Assembly (NCBI RefSeq): GCF_002563635.1
Contig: NZ_PDIZ01000001.1
Location: 62,001 to 126,000 of the forward strand
DNA: 64,000 nt
Direction: 5' to 3'
Source: Bacillus sp. es.036
Lineage (GTDB): Bacteria; Bacillota; Bacilli; Bacillales; Guptibacillaceae
Of this stretch, positions 16,324 through 25,687 are shown one piece after another. The notes below the pieces were generated by a model that worked only from the letters and a program-made list of their open reading frames with translations, was not told the DNA's origin and did no database searches. A program made the translations under genes and the position numbers. Each line of letters begins with the position of its first letter. Positions within the stretch are counted from its first letter, which is position 1.

Positions 16324-17796
16324 ATGGATACGAATGCAGTAATTTTATTCAGCGCCATCTTTTTAATCGGTGGTGTCCTGATGGCCAAATTTTCTTCCCG
16401 GTTAGGTGTCCCGGCACTTGTCTTGTTTATTATCGTGGGAATGATTACAGGAAGCGATGGACTCGGATATATTTATTTTGATAATGCTTCACTTACACAG
16501 TCACTTGGTATATTAGCTCTTGTATTGATCTTGTTTGATGGTGGCTTACAAACAGAATGGCGTCGTACGAAAGCCGTTCTTCCTATTTCATTGTCTCTCG
16601 CAACAGTAGGCGTTCTTATTACTTCAGGGTTATTTGGTGTTGCTGCCAAAATGATTTTGGATGTGAATTGGAATGAAGCTCTACTCTTAGGTGCGATTGT
16701 AGGTTCAACAGATGCAGCAGCGGTCTTTGCCGTTTTGAAAGGGAAGAACATTAAGCGGAAGTTGCAATCGACCCTTGAAGCAGAGTCAGGCTCGAATGAT
16801 CCAATGGCAATGTTTTTAACACTTACTTTATTACAACTTGCCATTGGCGAGACCGCCTTTGGTGCGTCCGTCATCCTGTCGTTCTTCTGGCAAATGGGCG
16901 CTGGACTATTACTAGGTGTCTTGTTTGGCTACGCGGCCTCATGGGCGATGAAGAATATCGAGTTAGGTTCAAACGGGTTATACCCTGTTTTTTCAATTGC
17001 GATTGCCTTAATTACATATAGCGCAACAGATTTAGTCAACGCAAGCGGACTGCTTGCTGTGTATGCTGCTGCCCTTGTACTTGGTAATACAAAAAGTCTT
17101 CCATATGGTCAAACGATTTTCCGCTTCCATGATGGGATCGCTTGGATGATGCAAATCTTAATGTTTATTATGCTAGGTCTCCTTGTTAATCCTTCTGAAC
17201 TATTCTCAACCTGGATTGTCTTAAAAGGGCTAGCTCTCTCGTTTATCTTGATTGTGATCGCACGTCCAATTGCTGTTTTTCTCTCAAGTATCCCGTTTAA
17301 GTTCACACTTAAAGAAAAAACTTTTCTTTCTTGGGCCGGATTACGAGGAGCGGTGCCAATTGTGTTAGCGACTTTCCCGCTGTTAGAAGGACTAGAAAAT
17401 AGCCAGCTTTTCTTTAACCTCATTTTCTTTATTGTCCTCACTTCTGCCCTTGTACAAGGAGCTACTATTCCTCTTATAGGGAAAAAATTAGGGCTTACTA
17501 GCCCTGAAGTTCATGTGCCTTCTCATTCATTAGAACTGGTATCATCAACAACGGTTAACGCCGAGATGATTCCTTATACCATTAGGCCATCTTCTAAATT
17601 AATTGGAAAAGAGTTATCCGATATATCATTTCCAGATAAAGTGCTCGTTAGTGCAATTATTCGCCGAGATGAATTGATCGCACCTTCTGGAGATACGAAA
17701 ATAAAAGTGAACGATGTACTCTATATTCTTGTTGAAAATCAAAAGAAATCAGAGCTTGAAAAGGTACTGGGGATCCGAAAGACAATCGGTGGATAA
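16324..17796 (+). CDS. Cation/proton antiporter, CPA1 family with RCK-C domain
   Basis: 490 residues: about 12-13 membrane helices (1-390) and a cytoplasmic TrkA-C/RCK-C domain (about 405-485) with IGKELSDISFPDKVLVSAI and DVLYILVENQKK. Family motifs include ILFDGGLQTEWR, GAIVGSTDAAAVFAVLKG, EAESGSNDPMAMFLTL and WAGLRGAVPIVLATFPLL. The architecture matches NhaP2/CvrA-type potassium/proton antiporters, in which the RCK domain senses a ligand. It probably exports K+ or Na+ in exchange for protons. GGGAGGAAGATCA precedes the ATG. Confidence 0.9.
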   Translation: MDTNAVILFSAIFLIGGVLMAKFSSRLGVPALVLFIIVGMITGSDGLGYIYFDNASLTQSLGILALVLILFDGGLQTEWRRTKAVLPISLSLATVGVLITSGLFGVAAKMILDVNWNEALLLGAIVGSTDAAAVFAVLKGKNIKRKLQSTLEAESGSNDPMAMFLTLTLLQLAIGETAFGASVILSFFWQMGAGLLLGVLFGYAASWAMKNIELGSNGLYPVFSIAIALITYSATDLVNASGLLAVYAAALVLGNTKSLPYGQTIFRFHDGIAWMMQILMFIMLGLLVNPSELFSTWIVLKGLALSFILIVIARPIAVFLSSIPFKFTLKEKTFLSWAGLRGAVPIVLATFPLLEGLENSQLFFNLIFFIVLTSALVQGATIPLIGKKLGLTSPEVHVPSHSLELVSSTTVNAEMIPYTIRPSSKLIGKELSDISFPDKVLVSAIIRRDELIAPSGDTKIKVNDVLYILVENQKKSELEKVLGIRKTIGG

Positions 17797-17808
17797 CTAA
17801 AAAATTTC

Positions 17809-17847
17809 GAATGAAGGGGCTCTGCACTGCAGAGCCCCTCCATTCGT
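17809..17847 (+). terminator. Long hairpin after the antiporter gene
   Basis: GGGGCTCTGCA-C-TGCAGAGCCCC perfect stem, extended by GAATG/CATTC with bulges. There is no long T run, so it may act as an mRNA 3' stabiliser as well as a terminator. Confidence 0.7.
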
Positions 17848-17945
17848 TTCATTCGCATAAAGTTAGGGAAAATCCCTCCTAAATCATAAGCATCATTTAT
17901 GCAACAAAACGATTATCTAACAATGAAGAAAGAAGGTCATCGATA

Positions 17946-18767
17946 ATGCCTGAAGGTCCTGAAATTAGAAGAGCAGCAGACCAGGTTGAGAAAGCGTTAC
18001 GAAAAGGAAGCGTGATGGATGTATTCTTTGCTTTTGAACATTTAAAGGGATATGAATCTCTCTTAAGCGGGGCAGAGGTAACGAGGGTAGATACGAAAGG
18101 AAAGGCGATGCTGATTCGATTTGATAATGGGTATACCATCTACTCGCATAATCAGCTCTATGGGAAATGGGTGATACGGAACGCCTACAATTATCCAAAA
18201 ACAAATCGTCAGCTACGTCTAGCCCTTCATAATGAGAAGAAGTCTGCCCTTCTATATAGCGCATCTGATATTGAAGTGCTTCGCGATGAAGAAGTGCCTC
18301 TCCACCCTTTTATTGCGAAAGTGGGACCTGATTTACTGAGTGAAGAAGTAAGTGCGGAACAATTGAAGGAGCGCTTTGAATCAAAAGCTTTCCATAAGAA
18401 AAAGTGGACTTCCCTTTTGCTAGATCAGTCTTTTATTGGTGGTATTGGTAACTATTTAAGAAGTGAAATTCTCTTTCTAGCAGGTATTCATCCGGATTTA
18501 CGTCCAATTGATTGCTCGGAGCAGCAGTTAACGAAAGCGGCTGAAGCCACCGTGAAACTCGTTCATCAATCCTATGAACATAACGGAATTACGAATGATC
18601 TTGAGTTAGCGATGAAGCTTAAGGAGAAAGGACAAAAACGCCCTCAATATAGACATTGGGTTTTTAACCGAGAAGGGGAGGCGTGCCGAATTGAAGGAAC
18701 AGAAATTCAAAAAATGAAAGCTGGATCAAGAAGATTGTATTTTTGTCCAATGTGTCAGGCGAAGTAA
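17946..18767 (+). CDS. nei: Endonuclease VIII-like DNA glycosylase (Nei)
   Basis: Base-excision repair enzyme of the Fpg/Nei family, 273 residues. The N-terminal PEGPEIRRAADQV gives the catalytic Pro and Glu. The helix-two-turn-helix is LLLDQSFIGGIGNYLRSEIL. The C-terminal zinc finger is atypical: HWVFNREGEACRIEGTEI has Glu where the second Cys is expected, leaving three Cys (with FCPMCQ). The zinc site may therefore be weakened or use another ligand. The enzyme normally removes oxidised pyrimidines. It ends about 70 bases before the rbs operon and is a separate unit. Confidence 0.88.
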   Translation: MPEGPEIRRAADQVEKALRKGSVMDVFFAFEHLKGYESLLSGAEVTRVDTKGKAMLIRFDNGYTIYSHNQLYGKWVIRNAYNYPKTNRQLRLALHNEKKSALLYSASDIEVLRDEEVPLHPFIAKVGPDLLSEEVSAEQLKERFESKAFHKKKWTSLLLDQSFIGGIGNYLRSEILFLAGIHPDLRPIDCSEQQLTKAAEATVKLVHQSYEHNGITNDLELAMKLKEKGQKRPQYRHWVFNREGEACRIEGTEIQKMKAGSRRLYFCPMCQAK

Positions 18768-18809
18768 GAAAAAAACTTGCAAACGCATTCAATGGTGTGG
18801 TAAGTTATA

Positions 18810-18823
18810 TGTAACCGGTTACA
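18810..18823 (+). promoter_or_regulatory. cre / RbsR-type operator upstream of rbs
   Basis: TGTAACCGGTTACA is a perfect 14-bp palindrome 22 bases before the rbsR start. With its flanks it satisfies the cre consensus WTGNAANCGNWNNCW fully. LacI-family RbsR proteins bind the same kind of CG-centred site, so CcpA and RbsR could both use it. Confidence 0.8.
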
Positions 18824-18845
18824 CAAGGACGAAGGAGTGAAGCAC

Positions 18846-19835
18846 ATGGCTACAATTCGAGATGTAGCAGAACATGCGGGAGTATCTGTTGCGACCGTTT
18901 CTCGTGTATTAAATGATAATGGTTATGTAGGTGTCGAAACGAGAAAACGTGTGATGGATGCGATCAATAGTTTGAACTACAGTCCAAATGAAGTAGCGCG
19001 CTCACTCTATAAGCGAGAATCAAGGTTAATTGGACTGCTTCTTCCTGACATTACGAACCCTTTTTTTCCACAGTTAGCTCGTGGGATTGAGGATGAAGTC
19101 AACCGAGCTGGATTCAGGTTGTTACTTGGAAACAGTGATGAAGAGGCAATGAAAGAATTAGAGTACATCCAAACCTTTTTGCAAAATCAAGTTGTTGGCA
19201 TTATTTCAGCAACAAATAATACAGATAACGAGAATTATACAAATCTTGATTTGCCCGTTGTCTTTCTAGATCGTGTGTCAAAACAACATCCTTCTGTTTA
19301 TGCTGATGGAATTGAAGGCGGACGACTGGCAGCGAAAGCGTTAGTTGAGAGAGGGTCAAAAAGAATTACACTGATTAAAGGACCTGGGCATGTAAAGCCA
19401 GCGATGGATCGGTTTCAAGGAGCACTCGCTGAATTAAGTGCAGCAGAAGTCGATTTTTCGGTTCTTTCAACTTCCTCTTACGCATTTGATGATGCACGAA
19501 AAAGGGCTGAAGAGCTCTTTGAAAAGCATTCTGATACGGATGGAGTGATTGCAAGTAACGATATTGTAGCAATTGCCATTTTACATGAGGCACTTCGTCT
19601 TGGCAGAAGGATTCCGGAGGACTTACAGCTGATTGGTTACGATGATATCCCGTTTAGTAGCTTGTCTTATCCTTCTTTATCAACGATCAGGCAACCTGCT
19701 TATGAAATGGGGAGGGAAGCAGCGAAATTACTCATTCGAATGATTCGAAAAGAAAAGGAAATTGATCAAACGATTCAATTGCCAGTTACGCTAATTGAAC
19801 GAAATACGACAAGAAAGGTTGATCCAAATGCGTAA
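18846..19835 (+). CDS. rbsR: LacI-family ribose operon repressor RbsR
   Basis: 329 residues. The N-terminal LacI helix-turn-helix and hinge are MATIRDVAEHAGVSVATVSR, VSRVLNDNGYVGVETRKRV and SPNEVARSLYKRES. A periplasmic-binding-protein-like sensor domain (about 60-325) follows, with LIGLLLPDITNPFFPQLARG and the C-terminal LSTIRQPAYEMGREAAKLL. It should repress the downstream operon until ribose is present. GTG 18837 overlaps the AAGGAG ribosome site, so the ATG at 18846 is used. The end overlaps rbsK by 8 bases. Confidence 0.93.
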   Translation: MATIRDVAEHAGVSVATVSRVLNDNGYVGVETRKRVMDAINSLNYSPNEVARSLYKRESRLIGLLLPDITNPFFPQLARGIEDEVNRAGFRLLLGNSDEEAMKELEYIQTFLQNQVVGIISATNNTDNENYTNLDLPVVFLDRVSKQHPSVYADGIEGGRLAAKALVERGSKRITLIKGPGHVKPAMDRFQGALAELSAAEVDFSVLSTSSYAFDDARKRAEELFEKHSDTDGVIASNDIVAIAILHEALRLGRRIPEDLQLIGYDDIPFSSLSYPSLSTIRQPAYEMGREAAKLLIRMIRKEKEIDQTIQLPVTLIERNTTRKVDPNA

Positions 19836-20718
19836 AGCGAAAATAGCTGTAATCGGAAGTTCCTCAATGGATCTTGTAGTAACTTCCAAGAAACGTCCAG
19901 GAGCGGGAGAAACGGTATTAGGAGAATCATTTAAAACCGTCCCTGGCGGCAAAGGGGCAAATCAAGCAGTTGCAGCGGCAAGGCTTGGTGCAGAAGTGCA
20001 TATGATTGGCTGTGTCGGTGACGACCATTACGGCGAGGCGATCTTAAGAAACTTTAAAAACAATGGTGTTAAAACCGACCATGTGGAACCGGTTACAGGT
20101 GTTGAAAGCGGAACGGCTCACATCATTCTTGCAGAGGGCGATAACAGTATTGTGGTTGTTAAAGGAGCGAATGATTACATTACGCCTTCTTATATTAAAA
20201 AGAAGGCTGAGCTCATTGAAAGTTGCGATCTGGTCATGATTCAGCAAGAAATACCGGAAGAAACGGTAGCGTTTGTAGCTGAGTTATGTAAGAAAGTGGA
20301 TGTGCCGTTGTTACTTAACCCAGCGCCGGCAAGACCCATCTCGCAGCAGGTGATTGATTTAGCTACGTATATGACACCTAATGAACATGAGGCAGACGTT
20401 TTATTTAGTGGGCAATCAATGAATGAGTCATTAAGAATGTATCCTGAAAAGGTATTTATTACGGAAGGCGCAGCAGGTGTACGTTATTTCAATGGGCAAG
20501 AGGAAGTGTTGATTCCCTCATTTAAAGTAGAAGCCATTGATACAACCGGCGCAGGAGATACGTTTAACGCTGCATTTGGTACAGCAATTGCGGAAGGAAA
20601 AACGCTAGCGGATAGCATAACTTTTGGTAATCGCGCTGCTTCTCTTTCTGTTACTGGTTTTGGAGCACAAGGCGGCATGCCGACACGTGAAGAAGTGGAA
20701 AGGATGCTAGCAGAATGA
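19828..20718 (+). CDS. rbsK: Ribokinase RbsK
   Basis: PfkB-family sugar kinase, 296 residues, phosphorylating ribose at C5 with ATP. The two PfkB signatures are visible: [20 protein letters not shown] (substrate side) and [20 protein letters not shown] (anion hole and catalytic Asp). [13 protein letters not shown] is the first strand. The start ATG lies within the end of rbsR, with AAAGG nine bases upstream, suggesting translational coupling. Confidence 0.95.
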   Translation: MRKAKIAVIGSSSMDLVVTSKKRPGAGETVLGESFKTVPGGKGANQAVAAARLGAEVHMIGCVGDDHYGEAILRNFKNNGVKTDHVEPVTGVESGTAHIILAEGDNSIVVVKGANDYITPSYIKKKAELIESCDLVMIQQEIPEETVAFVAELCKKVDVPLLLNPAPARPISQQVIDLATYMTPNEHEADVLFSGQSMNESLRMYPEKVFITEGAAGVRYFNGQEEVLIPSFKVEAIDTTGAGDTFNAAFGTAIAEGKTLADSITFGNRAASLSVTGFGAQGGMPTREEVERMLAE

Positions 20719-21107
20719 AAAGAAGAGGAATGTTAAATAGTCATATTTCTAAAGTTCTTGCAGATCTCGGGCACACCGATCAGATTGTTATTGCAGATGC
20801 TGGCCTCCCCGTTCCGGTTGGTGTCCCGAAAATTGATCTCGCATTACGTCCGGGGCTCCCAGCATTTCGTGATGTGGTGAGTGAACTTCTTCAAGAGATG
20901 GTTGTCGAGCGTGTGACGCTTGCATATGAAATTGAAGGTAACCAAAAGGTGCATGATTGGCTAAAGCAGGAGCTTGAAGAAACGGAACGGAATTATGTCG
21001 ATCATGAAGCATTTAAAGAGCAAACGAGGCAGGCGAAAGTTGTCATCCGCACAGGTGAGACAACGCCATATGCCAATTGCATTCTTCATTCAGGAGTAAT
21101 CTTTTAA
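20715..21107 (+). CDS. rbsD: D-ribose pyranase RbsD
   Basis: 130 residues, full length. It converts beta-pyranose to beta-furanose ribose, the form used by ribokinase. Signatures are [19 protein letters not shown] (catalytic His in LGHTD), [12 protein letters not shown] and [12 protein letters not shown], with the conserved C-terminal [18 protein letters not shown]. The start overlaps the rbsK stop by four bases. Confidence 0.96.
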   Translation: MKRRGMLNSHISKVLADLGHTDQIVIADAGLPVPVGVPKIDLALRPGLPAFRDVVSELLQEMVVERVTLAYEIEGNQKVHDWLKQELEETERNYVDHEAFKEQTRQAKVVIRTGETTPYANCILHSGVIF

Positions 21108-21121
21108 ACGAGGTGAACAGC

Positions 21122-22612
21122 ATGCAAATTAGCATGAGAGACATTCATAAAGCATTTGGAGCGAACAAAGTGCTTGAAGGCGTGAACATCGACATTCATG
21201 ATGCCGAAGTTCATGCCCTTATGGGAGAAAATGGAGCGGGGAAGTCAACGCTCATGAACATTCTAACTGGTCTTCATAAGAAAGATCATGGCACAATGGT
21301 GATCGATGGAAAAGAACGGGTTTTTGATAATCCGAAAGAAGCTGAAGAAAATGGTGTTGCTTTTATCCATCAAGAGCTAAACATCTGGCCAGAATTAACG
21401 GTATTGGAGAATTTGTTCATTAATAAGGAACCGGTTACATCTTTTGGTCTTATTCATTCGAAAAAAATGAAAGCGATTGCGAATGAGCAGTTTAAGAAAC
21501 TAGCCATCTCCATTCCTCTTCAGCAGGAAGCAGGAAAATGTTCCGTTGGAGAGCAGCAGATGATTGAAATTGCAAAGGCATTAATGACAGATGCGAAAGT
21601 GATTATTATGGATGAGCCCACAGCAGCACTAACGGAACGTGAGATTCAAACGCTGTTCCAGGTGATTCGCTCACTAAAGAAAAGCGGCGTTTCCATTGTC
21701 TACATTTCGCATCGTATGGAAGAGATCTTCACAATCTGTGACAGCATTACCGTCATGCGAGATGGAAAAACAGTTGATACAAAGGCGATTCCAGAGACGA
21801 ATTTTGATGAAGTTGTTCGAAAAATGGTTGGTCGAGAATTAACTGATCGCTTTCCTGAACGTTCTCCGAAGCCTGGTGAAACGATGTTAGAAGTCAAAGG
21901 CCTCGCTAGAAAAGGCGTGTTTGAGAATGTCAATTTTTCCGTAAGGTCCGGTGAGATCGTTGGCGTTTCGGGGTTAATGGGTGCTGGTCGAACTGAAGTC
22001 ATGCGGACGATTTTTGGACTGGATGGAAAATACACTGGCGATATTTTCATTAGTGGTAAAAAAGTAGTCATTAAAAATCCTTCTCACGCTGTTCAACTAG
22101 GACTTGGTTTTATTACAGAAGATCGAAAAGAAGAGGGACTTGTGCTCGATTTCTCTCTGAAGGATAATATCGCGTTACCGAGTCTTTATAGCTTTGCTCC
22201 GAAAGGCTTAATCAATGAAAAAAGCGAGCTGGACTTTGTTGAGCTCCTCATTAAACGGCTAACGATTAAAACTGAGTCTGCTCAAACAAGTGCCAAAAAC
22301 CTTTCTGGAGGTAATCAACAAAAGGTGGTTATCGCTAAATGGATTGGGATTGGACCGAAAGTATTGATTTTAGATGAACCTACACGTGGTGTTGATGTAG
22401 GAGCGAAGCGTGAGATCTATCAATTAATGAATGAGTTAACGGATCGTGGAGTTGCGATTATCATGGTTTCCTCTGAACTACCGGAAGTGCTTGGCATGAG
22501 TGATCGAATTCTTGTTTTCCGTGAGGGTCAACTGACCGGTGAGGTATCCAAGAAGGAAGCAACGCAAGAGAAAATAATGACGCTGGCAACAGGAGGTCAA
22601 GAAGATGAATAA
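21122..22612 (+). CDS. rbsA: Ribose ABC transporter ATPase RbsA
   Basis: 496 residues with two ABC cassettes, the sugar-ABC type. Cassette 1 has Walker A GENGAGKST, signature SVGEQQMIEIAKAL and Walker B VIIMDEPTAAL. Cassette 2 has a degenerate Walker A (GLMGAGRTE), signature LSGGNQQKVVIAKW and VLILDEPTRGVDVGAKREI. It energises ribose import with RbsC and RbsB. GAGGTGAACAGC precedes the chosen ATG; an upstream in-frame extension overlapping rbsD is rejected. Confidence 0.96.
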   Translation: MQISMRDIHKAFGANKVLEGVNIDIHDAEVHALMGENGAGKSTLMNILTGLHKKDHGTMVIDGKERVFDNPKEAEENGVAFIHQELNIWPELTVLENLFINKEPVTSFGLIHSKKMKAIANEQFKKLAISIPLQQEAGKCSVGEQQMIEIAKALMTDAKVIIMDEPTAALTEREIQTLFQVIRSLKKSGVSIVYISHRMEEIFTICDSITVMRDGKTVDTKAIPETNFDEVVRKMVGRELTDRFPERSPKPGETMLEVKGLARKGVFENVNFSVRSGEIVGVSGLMGAGRTEVMRTIFGLDGKYTGDIFISGKKVVIKNPSHAVQLGLGFITEDRKEEGLVLDFSLKDNIALPSLYSFAPKGLINEKSELDFVELLIKRLTIKTESAQTSAKNLSGGNQQKVVIAKWIGIGPKVLILDEPTRGVDVGAKREIYQLMNELTDRGVAIIMVSSELPEVLGMSDRILVFREGQLTGEVSKKEATQEKIMTLATGGQEDE

Positions 22613-23558
22613 TTCAATGAAAACAAATCATGTTGGTAATGTGATGCAAAAGCTAGGACCACTATTAGGTTTACTTGTGCTTGTTGCAACCGTTTCTATC
22701 TTAAATCCAAGTTTTTTAGAACCACTTAATTTATTGAATTTACTTCGACAAGTGGCAATTAATGCGCTTATTGCTTACGGAATGACATTTGTTATTTTAA
22801 CAGGCGGAATAGATTTATCGGTTGGTTCGATTTTAGCACTCTCAAGTGCACTGATGGCTGGCATGATGGTGTCAGGAATTGACCCGATTTTGGCGATACT
22901 CATAGGTTCTTTGCTAGGAGCTGCCATGGGTATGGTGAATGGACTGTTGATTACGAAAGGAAAAATGGCTCCGTTTATCGCAACGCTTGCAACGATGACT
23001 TTATTCCGAGGATTAACGCTCGTCTATACAGATGGGAATCCGATTACGGGGCTTGGCGATAGCTATGCTTTCCAGCTTTTCGGAAGAGGCTATTTCCTTG
23101 GTATCCCAGTTCCGGCGATCACGATGTTACTATCATTCGCTGTTCTCTGGGTAATTCTTCATAAAACACCGTTCGGGCGTAAAACGTATGCTATCGGTGG
23201 AAATGAGAAAGCGGCTCTTATTTCAGGTATTAAAGTGAATCGCATGAAAGTGATGATTTATTCTCTAGCTGGTCTACTTTCAGCTTTAGCAGGAGCAATT
23301 CTAACGTCAAGATTGAACTCAGCACAACCAACTGCAGGAACATCGTACGAGCTTGATGCAATCGCGGCAGTTGTGCTTGGCGGAACAAGCCTTTCCGGAG
23401 GTCGAGGTTTAATTATTGGAACATTAATCGGTGCACTGATTATTGGTACGTTAAATAACGGATTAAATTTGCTTGGTGTATCTTCTTTCTTCCAGATGGT
23501 TGTCAAAGGTGTTGTTATTATCATTGCTGTGTTGATTGATCGTAAAAAAGCAGCTTAG
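22605..23558 (+). CDS. rbsC: Ribose ABC transporter permease RbsC
   Basis: 317-residue membrane permease of the branched-chain/ribose type, about 8-10 helices. The ATPase-contact region includes ITGGIDLSVGSILALSS-like (here LTGGIDLSVGSILALSS), and the family C-terminal motifs YELDAIAAVVLGGTSLSGGR and LNNGLNLLGVSSFFQ are present. It overlaps rbsA by eight bases, with GGAGGTCAAGAAG before the ATG. Confidence 0.96.
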   Translation: MNNSMKTNHVGNVMQKLGPLLGLLVLVATVSILNPSFLEPLNLLNLLRQVAINALIAYGMTFVILTGGIDLSVGSILALSSALMAGMMVSGIDPILAILIGSLLGAAMGMVNGLLITKGKMAPFIATLATMTLFRGLTLVYTDGNPITGLGDSYAFQLFGRGYFLGIPVPAITMLLSFAVLWVILHKTPFGRKTYAIGGNEKAALISGIKVNRMKVMIYSLAGLLSALAGAILTSRLNSAQPTAGTSYELDAIAAVVLGGTSLSGGRGLIIGTLIGALIIGTLNNGLNLLGVSSFFQMVVKGVVIIIAVLIDRKKAA

Positions 23559-23568
23559 GAGGATTACT

Positions 23569-24492
23569 ATGAAAAAGTTACTGCCATTCCTGCTCAGTTT
23601 GTCATTGCTTGTGCTTGGAGCATGTTCGCTTCAGCCGCCTGAATGGGCAAAGCCGAGTCAGGAGACAGATATAGAGGATATTAAAATTGGTTTATCCGTT
23701 TCAACGTTAAATAATCCCTTTTTCGTATCGATGAAAGATGGGGTAGAAGCGGAAGCGAAAGAACAAGGCATGGACATTGTTGTCGTAGATGCGCAAAATG
23801 ATGCGGCAAAGCAAATTAGCGATGTTGAAGATCTGATTCAGCAGGGTGTCGATGTATTATTGATTAATCCAACCGATTCAGCAGCGATTTCAACGGCGGT
23901 CCAATCAGCGAATAGCCTGGGTATTCCAGTCGTTACGCTTGACCGCTCTGCCGAGAAAGGCGATGTAGCCACTCTTGTTTCTTCGGATAATGAAAAAGGC
24001 GGAGAGATGGCTGGCGAGTTTTTAGTTGAGCAGTTAGGAGAAGGGGCAAAAATAGCTGAGCTTGAAGGAGTACCCGGTGCATCGGCTACTCGTGAACGCG
24101 GGAAAGGGTTCCACAACATTGCAGATGAGAAGCTAGATGTTGTTGCAAAACAGACAGCTAATTTCGATCGTACAGAAGGTTTAAATACGATGGAAAACTT
24201 GCTTCAAGGTAATCCTGATATCGAAGCGGTATTTGCCCACAATGACGAGATGGCGCTTGGAGCTCTCCAGGCTATTCAAAGTTCGGGGAAAGACATTCTC
24301 GTTGTTGGATTCGATGGAAATGAAGATGCGATTAATAGTATTCAAGATGGAAAGCTATCAGCGACTGTTGCACAGCAACCTGAACAAATAGGTTCACTCG
24401 CCGTTCAGGCAGGTGTTGATGTATTAAAAGGGAACGAAGTCGATGAAACAATTCCGGTTCCATTAAAGCTAGTAACGGAAGAAACAAAGTAA
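23569..24492 (+). CDS. rbsB: Ribose-binding lipoprotein RbsB
   Basis: 307 residues. The signal peptide is MKKLLPFLLSLSLLVLGACS with a Gly-Ala-Cys lipobox. The binding domain has IGLSVSTLNNPFFVSMKDGV, DVLLINPTDSAAI, GIPVVTLDRSAEKG and IEAVFAHNDEMALGALQA, all typical of RbsB. It delivers ribose to RbsC/RbsA at the outer face of the membrane. AGGAGGATTACT precedes the ATG. It is the last gene of the operon, ahead of a terminator. Confidence 0.96.
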   Translation: MKKLLPFLLSLSLLVLGACSLQPPEWAKPSQETDIEDIKIGLSVSTLNNPFFVSMKDGVEAEAKEQGMDIVVVDAQNDAAKQISDVEDLIQQGVDVLLINPTDSAAISTAVQSANSLGIPVVTLDRSAEKGDVATLVSSDNEKGGEMAGEFLVEQLGEGAKIAELEGVPGASATRERGKGFHNIADEKLDVVAKQTANFDRTEGLNTMENLLQGNPDIEAVFAHNDEMALGALQAIQSSGKDILVVGFDGNEDAINSIQDGKLSATVAQQPEQIGSLAVQAGVDVLKGNEVDETIPVPLKLVTEETK

Positions 24493-24497
24493 GGTTA

Positions 24498-24525
24498 AAC
24501 GCTCCCACTACTGGGAGCGTTTTGT
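24498..24525 (+). terminator. rbs operon terminator
   Basis: AACGCTCCCA / TGGGAGCGTT stem with a short loop, followed by TTTG. Confidence 0.85.
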
Positions 24526-24598
24526 CGTATAAAAGGAAATGAAAGAGATAAGTCGAATTTAATGGTAGTAGAAAAGAAGGAAGAAGGAGGATGTGGAG

Positions 24599-25618
24599 AT
24601 GGAAGCCTGGATTGAAGCAATGTTCTCCGAAACGTACGTGGATGAAGCGATTGTTCGATTTGGTATTCAAGTATCGAATATAAGAAAGCTAGGCGATTTT
24701 GAAAACTATGTTTATGAAGTCAAAGAGATTGAAAGGACATGGATCCTTCGTTTTACTCATAGCTCTCACCGTACTCTTGAAGAAATAAAATCCGAACTCC
24801 TGTGGGTCAATCAATTAAGCGGTGCAGGCGTTCAAGTGGCACGCGCCTACCCTTCTATAAAGAATGAAATGGTAGAACTAATCTTAACAGAGAAGGGGAC
24901 GTTTTATGCTTGTTTATTTGAAAGGGTGCCTGGAAATGCGATTAAAGTAAATGACGACTTGTTTGGACCCGCTCTATTCGAAGCATGGGGAAAAGAGATT
25001 GGGAAGATGCACCGTTTTTCGATGAAGAACAAGGTTTCATTAATACGAGCGAGATGGGATGAAGGTGACTTGCTTCAGTTCGACCGGTATCTCTCCAAAC
25101 CTGAAGATGCAAGAATCATAATTGAAGGGAAAAGACTGATCGAAGAAATCCAGACGTTTCATGAAACAGGAAATACGTTTGGTCTCATTCACTCCGATGT
25201 CCATCACGGAAACTTTCATTACGATGGCAATGCAATTCATCTATTTGATTTCGACGATGCGATGTATCATTATTATGTGAGTGATCTTGCGATTCCTGTC
25301 TATTATGCGGTTTGGCAAAAATGTGGAACCTCGTCTTTTACAGAACGATCGAGCTTTGCTACAGCATTTTTACGTTCCTTTTTGAAAGGGTATCGAGAAG
25401 AAGTAAAGGTCTCTTATGAATGGCTTAAAACGCTTCCTTATTTTATTCGATTAAGAGATTTTGAACTCTATACTGTATTTCATAAAAAATACGATGTGAC
25501 TAAGTTGAATGCAAAAGAGAAAGCCATGTTAGACGGCATCCGTGAACGATTGATTCACTCTGAATTAATTGCAGAGCCTGCATTAGAGGATCGAGAGAAG
25601 TGGATTGAAAGCACGTAA
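24599..25618 (+). CDS. Aminoglycoside phosphotransferase-fold kinase
   Basis: 339-residue cytoplasmic kinase-like protein. The catalytic loop FGLIHSDVHHGNFHYDG (Asp and Asn) and the metal motif IHLFDFDDAMYHYYVSDLA are intact; an ATP-site Arg/Lys strand lies near YEVKEIERTWILRFTHSS. Family members include homoserine, choline and macrolide kinases, so the substrate is open. AAGGAGG is eight bases before the chosen ATG; a GTG six bases upstream is too close. It is a single gene. Confidence 0.8.
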   Translation: MEAWIEAMFSETYVDEAIVRFGIQVSNIRKLGDFENYVYEVKEIERTWILRFTHSSHRTLEEIKSELLWVNQLSGAGVQVARAYPSIKNEMVELILTEKGTFYACLFERVPGNAIKVNDDLFGPALFEAWGKEIGKMHRFSMKNKVSLIRARWDEGDLLQFDRYLSKPEDARIIIEGKRLIEEIQTFHETGNTFGLIHSDVHHGNFHYDGNAIHLFDFDDAMYHYYVSDLAIPVYYAVWQKCGTSSFTERSSFATAFLRSFLKGYREEVKVSYEWLKTLPYFIRLRDFELYTVFHKKYDVTKLNAKEKAMLDGIRERLIHSELIAEPALEDREKWIEST

Positions 25619-25687
25619 CGATGTTTTCCAATTACTAAGAAGTGGTAATGTACTTTGTGTAGCTTTTAACAGAAAGGATGATTGAAA

